Assembly (NCBI RefSeq): GCF_005771495.1
Contig: NZ_VAUW01000010.1
Span: 62,001 to 126,000, forward strand
Direction: 5' to 3'
DNA from: Maribacter sp. ACAM166
Lineage (GTDB): Bacteria > Bacteroidota > Bacteroidia > Flavobacteriales > Flavobacteriaceae
DNA: 64,000 nt
The notes beneath the pieces are model-generated. The model saw only the letters and a program-made list of their open reading frames with translations. It did no database searches and was not told the DNA's origin. How positions within the stretch are numbered: position 1 is the stretch's first letter; each line of letters opens with the position of its first letter. The translations under genes were made by a program, and so were the position numbers. This document shows positions 44,180 to 53,125 of the stretch, in pieces.

Positions 44180-46138
44180 ATGAAAAATTATAAAAATTAT
44201 TTAATGGCACTATTGGGTTCTACGATACTCTTTAGTTGCGGTAACCAAAATGGGGAAGGTTCCTCAAGTGGTGCACTTAATTCTAGTAATGCAGAAAAAG
44301 TGTATGTAGCACCAGGTGAACAAGATGAGTTTTACGCTTTTATGTCAGGTGGGTATAGTGGAAATCTTACCGTGTATGGTTTGCCTTCAGGACGAATGTT
44401 TAAGGAGATTCCTGTATTCTCTCAATTTCCAACTTCTGGTTATGGCTATTCTGAAGAAACAAAGCCTATGTTAGAAACTTCATTTGGATTTGTACCCTGG
44501 GATGATTCCCACCACCCTGATATTTCGCAAACAAATGGCGAACTTGATGGTAGATGGATTTTTATTAATGGTAACAATACTCCACGTATTGCTAGAATCG
44601 ACCTTCAAACGTTTGAGACCGCTGAGATAATCGAGGTACCCAATAGTGCAGGGAACCATAGTTCTTCTTTTATTACAGAGAATACAGAATATGTAGTAGC
44701 AGGAACTCGTTTTTCTGTTCCTGTTCCGCAACGCGATATGCCTATAAATGAATATAAAGGTAATTTTAAAGGTGCCTTATCATTTATCTCTGTTGATCCC
44801 GATAGTGGTCACATGGCTATTAAATTTCAGATATTAATGCCTGGTTTTAACTATGATTTATCACATCCTGGACGTGGAAAATCTCATGGTTGGTTTTTCT
44901 TTACTACCTATAATACTGAAGAAGCTAACTCTTTGTTAGAAGTTAATGCATCACAGAATGATAAAGATTTTATTGCGGCAATTAATTGGAAAAAAATTGA
45001 AGAGTATGTAAATAATGGTGGTGGAACAAAAATGCCTGCTAATTATGCGCATAATGTTTATAGTGATGAAACACATTCCGCAACTTCGACAATGGTAAAA
45101 GAAGTATTAACAGTTGACCCAACAAAGATACCAGGTGCTGTTTACTTTTTACCAACACCAAAATCTCCACATGGTTGTGATGTTGATCCATCTGGAGAAT
45201 ATATCATTGGAAACGGAAAATTATCAGCTGATCTTACCGTTCACTCATTTGATAAAATGATTGCAGCTATTGAAGGTAAAAAGTTTGATGGTGAAGCGTA
45301 TGGTATTCCAATTTTAAAATTCGAAGATGTTTTAGCAGGTACTGTGAAAAGTGGTGGCTTAGGTCCATTACATACCGAATTTGACGGAAAAGGAAATGCC
45401 TATACAACTTTCTTTATTTCTTCTGAAGTAGTAAAATGGAAATTAGGTACTTGGGAAGTAATTGATAGAAAACCTACTTTTTACTCTGTAGGCCACTTAA
45501 TGATACCTGGTGGAAATTCAAGAAAACCATTTGGTAAATATGTAGTAGCGATGAACAAAATCACAAAAGACCGTTACTTACCTACAGGTCCAGAGATGGA
45601 ACATTCAGCGCAATTGTATGATATTACTGGAGATAAGATGGAGTTGATCTATGATTTCCCAACACATGGTGAACCACATTACGCTGCTGGTATACCTGCT
45701 GAACTAATAGCACCAAAATCTAAGAAAATCTATAGACTTGCAGACAACAAAAATGAGTATGCAACACTAACCCCAGCTGATGCTCGTGTAGTGCGTGATG
45801 GAAAAGATGTGCATATTTATATGTCAACAATTCGTAGCCATTTTACACCTGATAATATTGAAGGCGTTAAAGTAGGAGATAAAGTTTATTTCCATATTAC
45901 AAATCATGAACAAGATTTTGATGTACCACATGGTTTTGCTATGATTGGACAAAACACTTCAGAATTGTTAGTGATGCCTGGCCAAACCAAAACTTCTATT
46001 TGGGAACCTAAAAAAGTAGGTGTATGGCCTTTTTATTGTACAGATTTCTGTTCTGCATTACACCAAGAAATGCAGGGTTATGTTAGAGTATCACCAGCAG
46101 ACTCTAATTTAGAACTATCATGGTCTTTAGGAGATTAA
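44180..46138 (+). CDS. nosZ: Nitrous-oxide reductase, clade II
   Basis: Periplasmic copper enzyme reducing N2O to N2. The signal is a Sec lipoprotein type (GSTILFSCGNQNG), without the twin-arginine of clade I, so this is clade II. The CuZ seven-bladed propeller carries histidines in DDSHHPD, AGNHSSS, SPHGCDV, GPLHTEFDGKGNAYTT and EPHYA. The C-terminal CuA cupredoxin has Cys620, Cys624, His628 and Met631 in YCTDFCSALHQEMQGY plus the His of DVPHGFAM. Length 652 aa. A hairpin terminator 34 bp after its stop separates it from the accessory genes. Confidence 0.96.
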   Translation: MKNYKNYLMALLGSTILFSCGNQNGEGSSSGALNSSNAEKVYVAPGEQDEFYAFMSGGYSGNLTVYGLPSGRMFKEIPVFSQFPTSGYGYSEETKPMLETSFGFVPWDDSHHPDISQTNGELDGRWIFINGNNTPRIARIDLQTFETAEIIEVPNSAGNHSSSFITENTEYVVAGTRFSVPVPQRDMPINEYKGNFKGALSFISVDPDSGHMAIKFQILMPGFNYDLSHPGRGKSHGWFFFTTYNTEEANSLLEVNASQNDKDFIAAINWKKIEEYVNNGGGTKMPANYAHNVYSDETHSATSTMVKEVLTVDPTKIPGAVYFLPTPKSPHGCDVDPSGEYIIGNGKLSADLTVHSFDKMIAAIEGKKFDGEAYGIPILKFEDVLAGTVKSGGLGPLHTEFDGKGNAYTTFFISSEVVKWKLGTWEVIDRKPTFYSVGHLMIPGGNSRKPFGKYVVAMNKITKDRYLPTGPEMEHSAQLYDITGDKMELIYDFPTHGEPHYAAGIPAELIAPKSKKIYRLADNKNEYATLTPADARVVRDGKDVHIYMSTIRSHFTPDNIEGVKVGDKVYFHITNHEQDFDVPHGFAMIGQNTSELLVMPGQTKTSIWEPKKVGVWPFYCTDFCSALHQEMQGYVRVSPADSNLELSWSLGD

Positions 46139-46171
46139 ATAGTCTATAGTAAGTTAATTTCTTTTGAACTT

Positions 46172-46205
46172 AAAGCGGGTAATGTTTATGACTTGCCCGC
46201 TTTTT
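46172..46205 (+). terminator. Rho-independent terminator after nosZ
   Basis: AAAGCGGG ... CCCGCTTT (8-bp stem, 16-base loop) followed by a short T-run. It lies between nosZ and the accessory genes and may let nosZ be expressed in excess over them. Confidence 0.8.
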
Positions 46206-46261
46206 AACATTACAGACCACCTTCTACAACCCATAGTATAAATAATTTAAAGTGTGTAATA

Positions 46262-46903
46262 ATGAAAAAAGCAAGTATACTAATGATAGTAGGCCCTTTG
46301 TTTTTATTGGGATTGTATTTTTTTCCTTTATGGAATATTATGCTGGGTGCACCTCAGTATCCTGAACCATTAGGTATGAATATTTATATAGATGGTATAA
46401 AGGGTTTTAACGAATTTGATATTCAAAATATAGATGGTCTTAATCATTATATTGGAATGAAAACAATACCCAAGCCTGAAGAAATGTGGGAATTTGGTAT
46501 GTTTCCAATAGTAATTGGAGCTATGGTATTTTTAGGAGTGCTTATAGGAATTTTAGGCTTTATAAATAAAATAAGCTATAAATGGTTTTTAGGATGGTTT
46601 ATTTTAATGTCTATTTTAGGTGTTTTAGGTATGTATGATTTTAATGCATGGATGGTAGATTACGGCACTAATTTAGATCCTCATGCTATAATGAAAATGG
46701 CAAACCCAGATGGTACACCAATGTCCTATAAACCACCACTACTTGGGAATGCTAAAATGCTAAATTTTGATGTAGCTTCATGGCCAAGAACCGGTGCTTA
46801 TATGATGTTTGTTGGCATGATGTTGACCTTGATTGCTTTTTATTTAGGATGGCAACAAAGGAAATCTACTTTTCAAGAAGTAAAAATGAAATCACAAAAG
46901 TAA
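46262..46903 (+). CDS. Nos-cluster membrane protein of unknown function
   Basis: 213 aa with four hydrophobic segments (about 5-25, 85-105, 115-133, 178-198) and a periplasmic loop with GLNHYIGMKTIPKPEEMWEF. A gene of this kind sits between nosZ and nosL in Bacteroidota clade II clusters; its job, perhaps copper-site assembly or electron supply, is not known. It has a DFNAWMVDYGTNLDPHAIMK loop with possible metal-binding His/Met. Followed 10 bp later by nosL. Confidence 0.75.
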   Translation: MKKASILMIVGPLFLLGLYFFPLWNIMLGAPQYPEPLGMNIYIDGIKGFNEFDIQNIDGLNHYIGMKTIPKPEEMWEFGMFPIVIGAMVFLGVLIGILGFINKISYKWFLGWFILMSILGVLGMYDFNAWMVDYGTNLDPHAIMKMANPDGTPMSYKPPLLGNAKMLNFDVASWPRTGAYMMFVGMMLTLIAFYLGWQQRKSTFQEVKMKSQK

Positions 46904-46913
46904 TCGCTAAAAA

Positions 46914-47345
46914 ATGAAACAATTCTTATATTTATTAACCCTGATATCGCTATCATTTTCTTCTTGTAGCATTAGCCCTAAACCAATTGCTTATGGCAGT
47001 GATGGTTGTCATTTTTGTAGTATGACTATTGTTGATAAACAACATGCTGCTGAATTTGTAACTAAGAAGGGAAGGAGCTATAAATTTGATGCTTCAGAAT
47101 GTATGCTGAATTATTTAAAAGGAATTGATAAAGAGTCGGTAGCGCTATTTTTAGTAAACGATTATGACGCTCCTGGTGAATTTATTGATGCTACAAAAGC
47201 TACTTATCTTATAAGTAATAATATTCCTAGTCCTATGGGGGCCTTTTTAACCGCTTTTGAGACTTTAGAAGCAGCTGAAAATGTGAAATCTATTAATAAA
47301 GGAGAATTGTTTACATGGAAACTATTGCAAGAACGTTTCAAGTGA
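46914..47345 (+). CDS. nosL: NosL copper-binding lipoprotein
   Basis: 143 aa, lipoprotein signal (LSFSSCSI) and the NosL copper motif DGCHFCSMTIVDKQHAAEF, which in known NosL proteins binds Cu(I) for delivery to NosZ. The second half matches NosL/YHS-like folds (YKFDASECMLNYLKG). Sits 10 bp after the membrane-protein gene, consistent with co-transcription. Confidence 0.9.
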   Translation: MKQFLYLLTLISLSFSSCSISPKPIAYGSDGCHFCSMTIVDKQHAAEFVTKKGRSYKFDASECMLNYLKGIDKESVALFLVNDYDAPGEFIDATKATYLISNNIPSPMGAFLTAFETLEAAENVKSINKGELFTWKLLQERFK

Positions 47346-47480
47346 TTGAAAAAAAATCAAATAATAGAACAAGTATATGATAATTCATCAATTAAAAACA
47401 AAAGAACATTCTAATTTTTGTACGAAAATATTGCATTAGGCAAAAGCAAATTCCAATACCAAATTTTTTATTTTTCAATA

Positions 47481-48719
47481 ATGCACTACACACAAAGTCT
47501 ATTAGCGGCTATATACTTCATTATAGGAACTTCTCTTTATGCGAACACTATTCCCATTTGTTCTAGTTGTAAAGTAACATCAATTAAAAAAGGAATTGAA
47601 ATTGCTAAAGATTTTGATACTTTATTAATTAAAAAAGGAGTCTATAAGGAGTTTAATATTCTTATAGATAAGCCTTTGACCTTGCTGGGAGAAAATTTCC
47701 CAGTAATTGATGGTGAAGATCAAGGAGAGATTATCAGAATAGTCTCCGATAACGTCACAGTAGACGGGCTATTTATTATTAACGTCGGCACGAGTTATAC
47801 TTCAGATTATGCGGCAATTCGCGTAGTTAGAAGCGAACATTTTTTAATTCAGAATGTGGTACTCGAAAAATTATTTTTTGGCATCTACCTTGAAAAGTCA
47901 AATAACGGAAAAGTATATCATAATAAAATAATTGGCGATGCTAAAGACGAATATAATTCAGGAAATGGTATTCAACTTTGGTATTCAAAAAATGTTGAAG
48001 TAGATCGAAATATAGTACAAGGTACTCGCGATGGTATTTATTTAGAATTTTCTGACCATATTACTATTAATAATAATATAAGTACAAAAAACCTTCGTTA
48101 CGGGTTACATTTTATGTTCTCAAATGATGATGTTTACACCAATAACACATTTGAAAACAATGGCGCAGGAGTCGCAGTCATGTTTTCAAAGCGGATACTA
48201 ATGAAGAATAATACCTTTAAAAAGAACTGGGGTACCACTTCATTCGGAATCCTATTAAAAGAGATAAATGATGCAGAAATAATTGGAAATACTTTTGAAG
48301 AAAACACCATAGGTATTAATGTAGAGGGCTCGAATAGAATTAAGTACAATAACAACAATTTCATCAGAAACGGATGGGCCGTTAAAATTTTAGGTGCGTG
48401 CTACGAAAACACATTTTCAAACAATAATTTTTTACATAATTCTTTTGACCTATCCTATAATAGCAAGTTGAATGATAATGTCTTCGACTCTAATTATTGG
48501 AGTGATTATGCAGGCTACGATTTGGATAAGAATGGTATCGGTGATATACCCTATCGACCTGTAAAACTGTTCTCATATATCGTAAACAAGACTCCAGAAA
48601 CTATTGTGTTATTGCGAAGTCTGTTCATGGATATCATCGACTTTTCAGAAAAAGTATCGCCTGTTTTTACTCCTGATAATCTTTTGGACGCTAACCCCCT
48701 AATGAAGCAAGTGAAATGA
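47481..48719 (+). CDS. nosD: NosD periplasmic copper-site assembly protein
   Basis: 412 aa with a signal peptide (LLAAIYFIIGTSLYAN) and right-handed parallel beta-helix (CASH/pectate-lyase-like) repeats, e.g. NVTVDGLFIINVGTSYTSDY, NNGKVYHNKIIGD, DHITINNNISTKN, LRYGLHFMFSNDDVYTNNTF. It works with NosF and NosY to assemble the CuZ cluster. Start at ATG 47481 (MHYTQSLLAAIYFI); the TTG at 47418 would add 21 unlikely residues. It overlaps nosF by 4 bp. Confidence 0.92.
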   Translation: MHYTQSLLAAIYFIIGTSLYANTIPICSSCKVTSIKKGIEIAKDFDTLLIKKGVYKEFNILIDKPLTLLGENFPVIDGEDQGEIIRIVSDNVTVDGLFIINVGTSYTSDYAAIRVVRSEHFLIQNVVLEKLFFGIYLEKSNNGKVYHNKIIGDAKDEYNSGNGIQLWYSKNVEVDRNIVQGTRDGIYLEFSDHITINNNISTKNLRYGLHFMFSNDDVYTNNTFENNGAGVAVMFSKRILMKNNTFKKNWGTTSFGILLKEINDAEIIGNTFEENTIGINVEGSNRIKYNNNNFIRNGWAVKILGACYENTFSNNNFLHNSFDLSYNSKLNDNVFDSNYWSDYAGYDLDKNGIGDIPYRPVKLFSYIVNKTPETIVLLRSLFMDIIDFSEKVSPVFTPDNLLDANPLMKQVK

Positions 48720-49426
48720 TTCAAATTGAAAATCTACATAAAAAATTCGGCAAGAACGAAGTCCTCTTGGGTCTAGACCTGAACATTGAGAAGGATGGGA
48801 TATTTGCCGTTTTAGGCCCGAACGGTTCCGGCAAAACTACTTTAATCAAAAGTATTTTGGGTATGGTAATACCAAACCAGGGTACTATTCTTATGGATGG
48901 AATAGCCATTAAAAAAAATTGGAAATACCGACAGCAAATCGATTATCTACCCCAGATAGCTAACTTTCCTGGTAACCTAAAAGTCAAAGAGCTTATCCGA
49001 ATGATAAAAGACCTTCGCCAAATGCCTAGCGAAGAAGAAAGACTAATCGCACTTTTTAAACTCGAACCGTTTTTAGATAAAAAACTGTCCACACTATCAG
49101 GAGGCACCAAACAAAAAGTCAATATTGTTTTGGCTTTTATGTTCGATTGTCCGCTTCTGATTTTAGATGAGCCTACTACAGGTTTGGATCCTGCCTCCTT
49201 AATTCATCTAAAAGAATTGATACAAAATGAAAAAAAGAATGGAAAAACTATTCTTATAACCTCTCACATCATGCAATTCGTTGCAGAAGTGGCAGATACT
49301 ATCGTTTATCTTTTAGAGGGAAAAATCTACTTTAAAGGGAGTATCGATGAATTAATGACGAAGACCCAACAAACTAATCTTGAACATGCCATAGCGGCTA
49401 TTGCAACAACACACGACAATGCTTAA
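48716..49426 (+). CDS. nosF: NosF ABC-transporter ATPase
   Basis: 236-aa ATP-binding subunit of the NosDFY complex. Walker A GPNGSGKTT, Q-loop LPQIANFP, signature LSGGTKQK, Walker B LLILDEPTTGLDP and the switch histidine in LITSHIMQF are complete. ATG overlaps the nosD stop (ATGA), and its end overlaps nosY by 8 bp, giving tight coupling of the three proteins. Confidence 0.94.
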   Translation: MIQIENLHKKFGKNEVLLGLDLNIEKDGIFAVLGPNGSGKTTLIKSILGMVIPNQGTILMDGIAIKKNWKYRQQIDYLPQIANFPGNLKVKELIRMIKDLRQMPSEEERLIALFKLEPFLDKKLSTLSGGTKQKVNIVLAFMFDCPLLILDEPTTGLDPASLIHLKELIQNEKKNGKTILITSHIMQFVAEVADTIVYLLEGKIYFKGSIDELMTKTQQTNLEHAIAAIATTHDNA

Positions 49427-50201
49427 AATACTAAAATATAGCTTTTACGACCTTATTCGTAGCCGATGGAGTTACGTATATTTCTTGTTCTACCTGATTC
49501 TGGGGTTTGTGCTACTATTCTTGAATAATGACGTTTCTAAGGCAGTCATAACTTTAATGAATATCATTATTGTACTTGTACCACTTATCGGTACCATTTT
49601 CGGTATTATGTACTACTATAATTCTAAAGAATTTACAGAGTTGTTATTGGCGCAGCCCATAAAGCGCTCTTCTATTTTCTTAGGTCAATATTTGGGTGTC
49701 GCAGGTTCATTGACCATGAGCTTGGTCTTAGGATTAGGAATTCCATTCGTACTCTATGGATTATTTAAAAGTGATGCAATTTTTGATTTTTCTTTACTAT
49801 TGGTCACCGGAGCTTTTTTGACCATGATATTTACCGCCTTGTCCTTTAATATTGCGATATCGAACGAGAATAAAATTAAAGGCTTTGGCTATGCTGTTTT
49901 ACTCTGGTTGTTTATGGCGGTCATTTACGACGGTCTATTTCTAATGTCTTTGATTATTTTTAAGGAATACCCTTTAGATACTTTTTCGTTGGCTGCAACG
50001 ATGTTTAACCCGATAGATTTATCGCGCACTTTGATTCTCTTAAAGTTAGATATTTCAGCCCTGTTGGGATATACGGGAGCGGTATTCAAACAATTTTTCG
50101 GAACAGACCAAGGCCTAATCATATCCTTGTTGATGTTGATTTTATGGACAGTATTCCCTATTTGGCGATTGAGCTATAAATCAAAAAGACAAGATTTCTA
50201 A
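49419..50201 (+). CDS. nosY: NosY ABC-transporter permease
   Basis: 260-aa membrane protein with six helices (FLFYLILGFVLLFLN, TLMNIIIVLVPLIGTIFGIM, SLTMSLVLGLGIPFVLYGLF, etc.) and the family's cytoplasmic loop YYNSKEFTELLLAQPIKRSS. It is the permease partner of NosF. ATG at 49419 (MLKILKYSFYDLIRSRWSYV) is preferred over a TTG six codons upstream. Its stop is followed at once by a decayed ferredoxin copy. Confidence 0.92.
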   Translation: MLKILKYSFYDLIRSRWSYVYFLFYLILGFVLLFLNNDVSKAVITLMNIIIVLVPLIGTIFGIMYYYNSKEFTELLLAQPIKRSSIFLGQYLGVAGSLTMSLVLGLGIPFVLYGLFKSDAIFDFSLLLVTGAFLTMIFTALSFNIAISNENKIKGFGYAVLLWLFMAVIYDGLFLMSLIIFKEYPLDTFSLAATMFNPIDLSRTLILLKLDISALLGYTGAVFKQFFGTDQGLIISLLMLILWTVFPIWRLSYKSKRQDF

Positions 50202-50202
50202 A

Positions 50203-50364
50203 CTTCTACTTGAATGTGGTACGTAACACACCATAACCTTTCTTGTAATCCTCCACTCTTAAATATATGTATCTAAGAGTGGTTTCAGGATACTATATTA
50301 TGCATAGCTTCTAAATTCTGTACAGCATTCTTCTCCGTAAGTGTTGAAATAGATAAGATTACAT
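50203..50364 (-). pseudogene. Decayed duplicate of the adjacent ferredoxin gene
   Basis: On the minus strand, 50364-50203 aligns base by base with the first 160 bases of the ferredoxin gene at 50702: ATG, ATCTATTTcAA, GGAGAAGAAT, CAGAATTTAg, CACTCTTagATA, AGAGTGG, aTGGTGTG, CACATTCA. Several stops and substitutions break the frame, and the C-x5-C-x2-C cluster motif is partly lost. So a tandem duplicate of the ferredoxin's 5' part has been left between nosY and the intact gene. Confidence 0.85.
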
Positions 50365-50384
50365 ACTGACTATATAAGTGTCAA

Positions 50385-50702
50385 TTAAATACCATCATCC
50401 TTTAAGATTTTAAAAACAATACCATCTAATGCAGAAGTAACTGGAATCTGACAGGCCAAACGACTCTCACCTGTTACATTACTAAGTATAGATAATGTAT
50501 TTCTTTCATCACTATCTACTGTTTCAGAAATATGACCTTCCAATATCTGAATGTGACAAGTACCACACCATGCCCTTCCTTTACAGTCTCCCCACTCTTC
50601 AATATACTTATCGAAGAGTAGTTCCATTAAATTATGATACTCGTAAGGCCTAAATTCTGCACGGTATTCTTCTCCAAATTCATTAAAATAGATAAAATAC
50701 AT
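50385..50702 (-). CDS. 2Fe-2S ferredoxin
   Basis: 105-aa plant/adrenodoxin-type ferredoxin. Cluster ligands in GDCKGRAWCGTCHIQILEG (C-x5-C-x2-C) and the fourth Cys in SRLACQIPV, typical beta-grasp layout. It probably supplies electrons to a partner in the denitrification or nitrosative-stress region; in clade II nos clusters a ferredoxin gene downstream of nosY is common. It lies 23 bp after the membrane-protein gene, transcribed towards the nos operon. Confidence 0.92.
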   Translation of the reverse strand: MYFIYFNEFGEEYRAEFRPYEYHNLMELLFDKYIEEWGDCKGRAWCGTCHIQILEGHISETVDSDERNTLSILSNVTGESRLACQIPVTSALDGIVFKILKDDGI

Positions 50703-50725
50703 TCCTTCTTATTCATGAAGTTTCC

Positions 50726-51073
50726 TCAAAATAAATTGGCGATTATAACAGCACTACTGAATACAACACTTACTATAAGCATGTTAAATGTAATTTTAGA
50801 CTTCAGTTGAGCCAATACCGCTGCATTATAACCCATACAGAGAATAGTAATGAGAAACACAAAGGTCATTTTTACTGCCATTGGCATTTCGTTCATAAGC
50901 AAAAGCATTACGGCGGCCGATCCTAAACAACTTTGTGCTATAATCGCGATTGCGGCATAACCCGTTTGATCTTTTTTGAATTCAGTCAGTACACCATTGT
51001 ACCACTTTAATAGCGGATTTACTCTTTTTTTAGATCCAGAATGTGTCATCGGTATTGTCATTGAATTTTTCAT
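50726..51073 (-). CDS. Small membrane protein, three helices
   Basis: 115 aa (or 107 from ATG 51049) with three predicted membrane helices: AAIAIIAQSCLGSAAVMLLL, AVKMTFVFLITILCMGYNAA, FNMLIVSVVFSSAVIIANLF. No family recognised. The ORF start overlaps the end of the hemerythrin gene by 44 bp; the ATG at 51049 cuts that to 20 bp and is equally possible. Same direction and tight spacing with hemerythrin and ferredoxin suggest one operon. Confidence 0.7.
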   Translation of the reverse strand: MKNSMTIPMTHSGSKKRVNPLLKWYNGVLTEFKKDQTGYAAIAIIAQSCLGSAAVMLLLMNEMPMAVKMTFVFLITILCMGYNAAVLAQLKSKITFNMLIVSVVFSSAVIIANLF

Positions 51074-51500
51074 CGCTATGTATTTTTAGAATTGTTTGTA
51101 ATTGTTCTTCAGTTGCAATCTTTTGAATTTCGTTGAAAAGCACCCGTTCTTCAAAGCGAATATGCTGTTCTAATTCTTCCTCTATTAGGCTCAATGATTT
51201 TGAAGGGCTATCGGTTTCGGCAAAAAGCCGATGCAGCCTTTTATGTTGTGCGAGCGCTTTTTTAATCATTTTATGGTCGTTGCCCAAAATGGGGAAAATA
51301 TGATTTTCCTCTAGCTCAAAATGAGGCACTAGATGTGTAATATAAAACCAGTCCACATATGTTTTGATTCGCTCTTCTGCTATTCCCTTTGAAAATCCTG
51401 TGCGGATTTTCCAACAGAGTAACAAGCCATGATGGTGTTCACGACTTACCCCTTGTAATGCTTGGCTCCGTTTTATGGGCTTGATTTTTTTTAACTCCAT
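51030..51500 (-). CDS. Hemerythrin HHE-domain protein
   Basis: 156-residue four-helix di-iron protein: REHHHGLLLCWKIRTGFSKG, HLVPHFELEENHIFPILGND, HKRLHRLFAE, EELEQHIRFEERVLFNEIQK contain the paired His and Glu ligands of the HHE cation-binding fold. Such proteins bind O2 or NO or repair iron-sulfur clusters. It is 8 bp from the ric gene, so it probably belongs to the same NO-stress unit. Confidence 0.92.
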   Translation of the reverse strand: MELKKIKPIKRSQALQGVSREHHHGLLLCWKIRTGFSKGIAEERIKTYVDWFYITHLVPHFELEENHIFPILGNDHKMIKKALAQHKRLHRLFAETDSPSKSLSLIEEELEQHIRFEERVLFNEIQKIATEEQLQTILKIHSDEKFNDNTDDTFWI

Positions 51501-51508
51501 GTTTTTGA

Positions 51509-52234
51509 TTAAGAAATGAACTTTTGTTCTAGCAACTCGGCTTGCGGAAAAAGTATATTATTTTCCAAATGGATGTGCCTATGCAAGTCTTCTTCGAATT
51601 CTTTTAATAATGAAAATGTTACTCGGTAGGTACTGCAAGCATCGGAAGGCGGTTTGTAATCATGGCTTAGTTCTGCTATTTGCCTAAACCGTTCCCCTTC
51701 ATTCTCGTGCTCCTGCATCATCATGGCTATCGGATTTTTGACCGTACCAAAATGAGGTCTGTCAAGCGATTGGTTCTGCTGTTCTGCCTTAATCATTTTA
51801 CGTATCCAAGGAAAAAGTAATAGTTCCTCCTTTTTCATGTGCATAGACAATTCGCCCGCTGATGCGTTGAAATGTTCTTCAATTTTTAACAGTTCGGGAT
51901 GTAATTTTCCATGCACCTTAGAAAGTTTGTTCAGGTATTGCTTTAAAACAGGAATGCGATCTTCTACATACCTATGGTGTTTTTTTTCGATATAGTCGGC
52001 AAGCAGGTCTAAAGGCCATGATTTAAAATCGGTATTTTCGTTGGTGGTCTGCCTTTGCACCTCATCTATTTCTGTAAGTAGTTTGTCGGCATCAATACCG
52101 TTTTTTTTGGCAACTTCTTCTATACTACGGTTGCCTTTGCAACAAAAATCGATTTTGTGGTTTTTAAAAACTTGTGCGATACGATAGTCTGCGGCAACCA
52201 TTTCTCCTATTGTTTTTTCTAAAGTATATTCCAT
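51509..52234 (-). CDS. ric: Iron-sulfur cluster repair di-iron protein (Ric/ScdA/YtfE)
   Basis: 241 aa. An N-terminal ScdA domain with KNHKIDFCCKGNRSIEEVAK (Cys-Cys motif) is followed by a hemerythrin-like di-iron domain with KKHHRYVEDRIPVLKQYLNK, HMKKEELLLFPWIRKM, MMQEHENEGERFRQIAELSH and DLHRHIHLENNILFPQ. Known relatives release NO from iron and restore Fe-S clusters damaged by nitrosative stress. Follows the cupin gene by 6 bp. Confidence 0.94.
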   Translation of the reverse strand: MEYTLEKTIGEMVAADYRIAQVFKNHKIDFCCKGNRSIEEVAKKNGIDADKLLTEIDEVQRQTTNENTDFKSWPLDLLADYIEKKHHRYVEDRIPVLKQYLNKLSKVHGKLHPELLKIEEHFNASAGELSMHMKKEELLLFPWIRKMIKAEQQNQSLDRPHFGTVKNPIAMMMQEHENEGERFRQIAELSHDYKPPSDACSTYRVTFSLLKEFEEDLHRHIHLENNILFPQAELLEQKFIS

Positions 52235-52240
52235 AATTTT

Positions 52241-52534
52241 TTATTTAAAATTAATTTCAGATTCTACGGCCATTATCGCTAGTGCCTCTAAGTCATTTAA
52301 AATGGTCAGGGTATGTTCCTTTTTTGCAGGAACAACAAAACAATCCCCAGCTTTCAATAGATGCTCCTCATCTTTCATTTGCAACAGTGCCTCGCCAATT
52401 TGCACCACAATAACGGCTTCTTGAGTACTGTGATGTGCAGGCATCTTCATTCCTGTTAACCCCTCAACTTTTATAACCTTAATGGTCTTGCCTAATGCCA
52501 AATGTGTCAATTTAGGCGTATTTAATACTTCCAT
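52241..52534 (-). CDS. Small cupin protein
   Basis: 97-aa single-cupin-fold protein: motif 1-like HHSTQEAVIVVQIGEALLQM (G-x5-HxH-x3-4-E pattern reduced) and motif 2 GDCFVVPAKKEHTLTILND. No signal, so cytoplasmic. Such cupins frequently accompany hemerythrin/Ric genes in Bacteroidota; the ligand is unknown. It is the first gene of the unit behind the operator site at 52631. Confidence 0.85.
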   Translation of the reverse strand: MEVLNTPKLTHLALGKTIKVIKVEGLTGMKMPAHHSTQEAVIVVQIGEALLQMKDEEHLLKAGDCFVVPAKKEHTLTILNDLEALAIMAVESEINFK

Positions 52535-52630
52535 ACATTTTGTATTTACCTCTCTCCCTATTGTACCTAGTGTGCCAAAACATAGGGAAGCTTTATATCT
52601 CTTTTATTTTTTTAATTCTTATTTTTTTAC

Positions 52631-52656
52631 TAAATAGGATATAATTGTCCGATTTA
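52631..52656. promoter_or_regulatory. Rrf2-type operator, copy 1
   Basis: TAAATAGGATATAATTGTCC followed by GATTTA, about 100 bp upstream of the cupin start. It matches the site at 53144 after reverse complement; core GGAYA-N4-TRTCC dyad. Confidence 0.65.
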
Positions 52657-52668
52657 GGTCTAATTTTT

Positions 52669-53103
52669 TTAGCGTTTTAAATACGTTAATCCCATTTCGA
52701 GACCTGTAGCCATTTCGTAGAGACTTGTATTTTCGAGCATTTTTCGTAAATCATTACGTATACCTACGAATTTCTCGTGTACAGGACATGGCTTGTCTGC
52801 ATTACATTCTTTTAGACCTAACCCACAGCCAACATATATTTTATCTCCATCGATAGCATTTACGATTTCGCTTAGCATTAACTTATCAATTTTAGTTCTG
52901 TTAATATCAAAACCACCATATGCTCCTTTTACGGAATCAACTATATTATTTTTTGACAAAAGCTGTAAGATTTTTGCTGTAAAGGCTACGGGAGAATCTA
53001 TTTCCTTAGCAATTTCCTTTAAGCTTACCCTCCTACCCTCTAAAGAATTCAAGGCTATGTAGGTAGCTGACCTTATACCGTATTCACATGCTTTTGAAAA
53101 CAT
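52669..53103 (-). CDS. Rrf2-family Fe-S regulator (NsrR/IscR-like)
   Basis: 144 aa. Winged helix with MFSKACEYGIRSATYIALNS, VSLKEIAKEIDSPVAFTAKI and LQLLSKNNIVDSVKGAYGGF, and the three cluster cysteines in GCGLGLKECNADKPCPVHEK. Such regulators sense NO or Fe-S status. Here it sits next to the hemerythrin/Ric/cupin genes, with matching operator-like sites before itself and the cupin. This suggests it represses both and lets go on Fe-S damage. The binding is inferred, not shown. Confidence 0.9.
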   Translation of the reverse strand: MFSKACEYGIRSATYIALNSLEGRRVSLKEIAKEIDSPVAFTAKILQLLSKNNIVDSVKGAYGGFDINRTKIDKLMLSEIVNAIDGDKIYVGCGLGLKECNADKPCPVHEKFVGIRNDLRKMLENTSLYEMATGLEMGLTYLKR

Positions 53104-53125
53104 TTACATAGTTTTAATTACTCTA

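Noticed and set aside
44180-44260. Twin-arginine signal on NosZ
   Set aside because: No RR motif; the N-terminus is a Sec lipoprotein signal, as in clade II enzymes.
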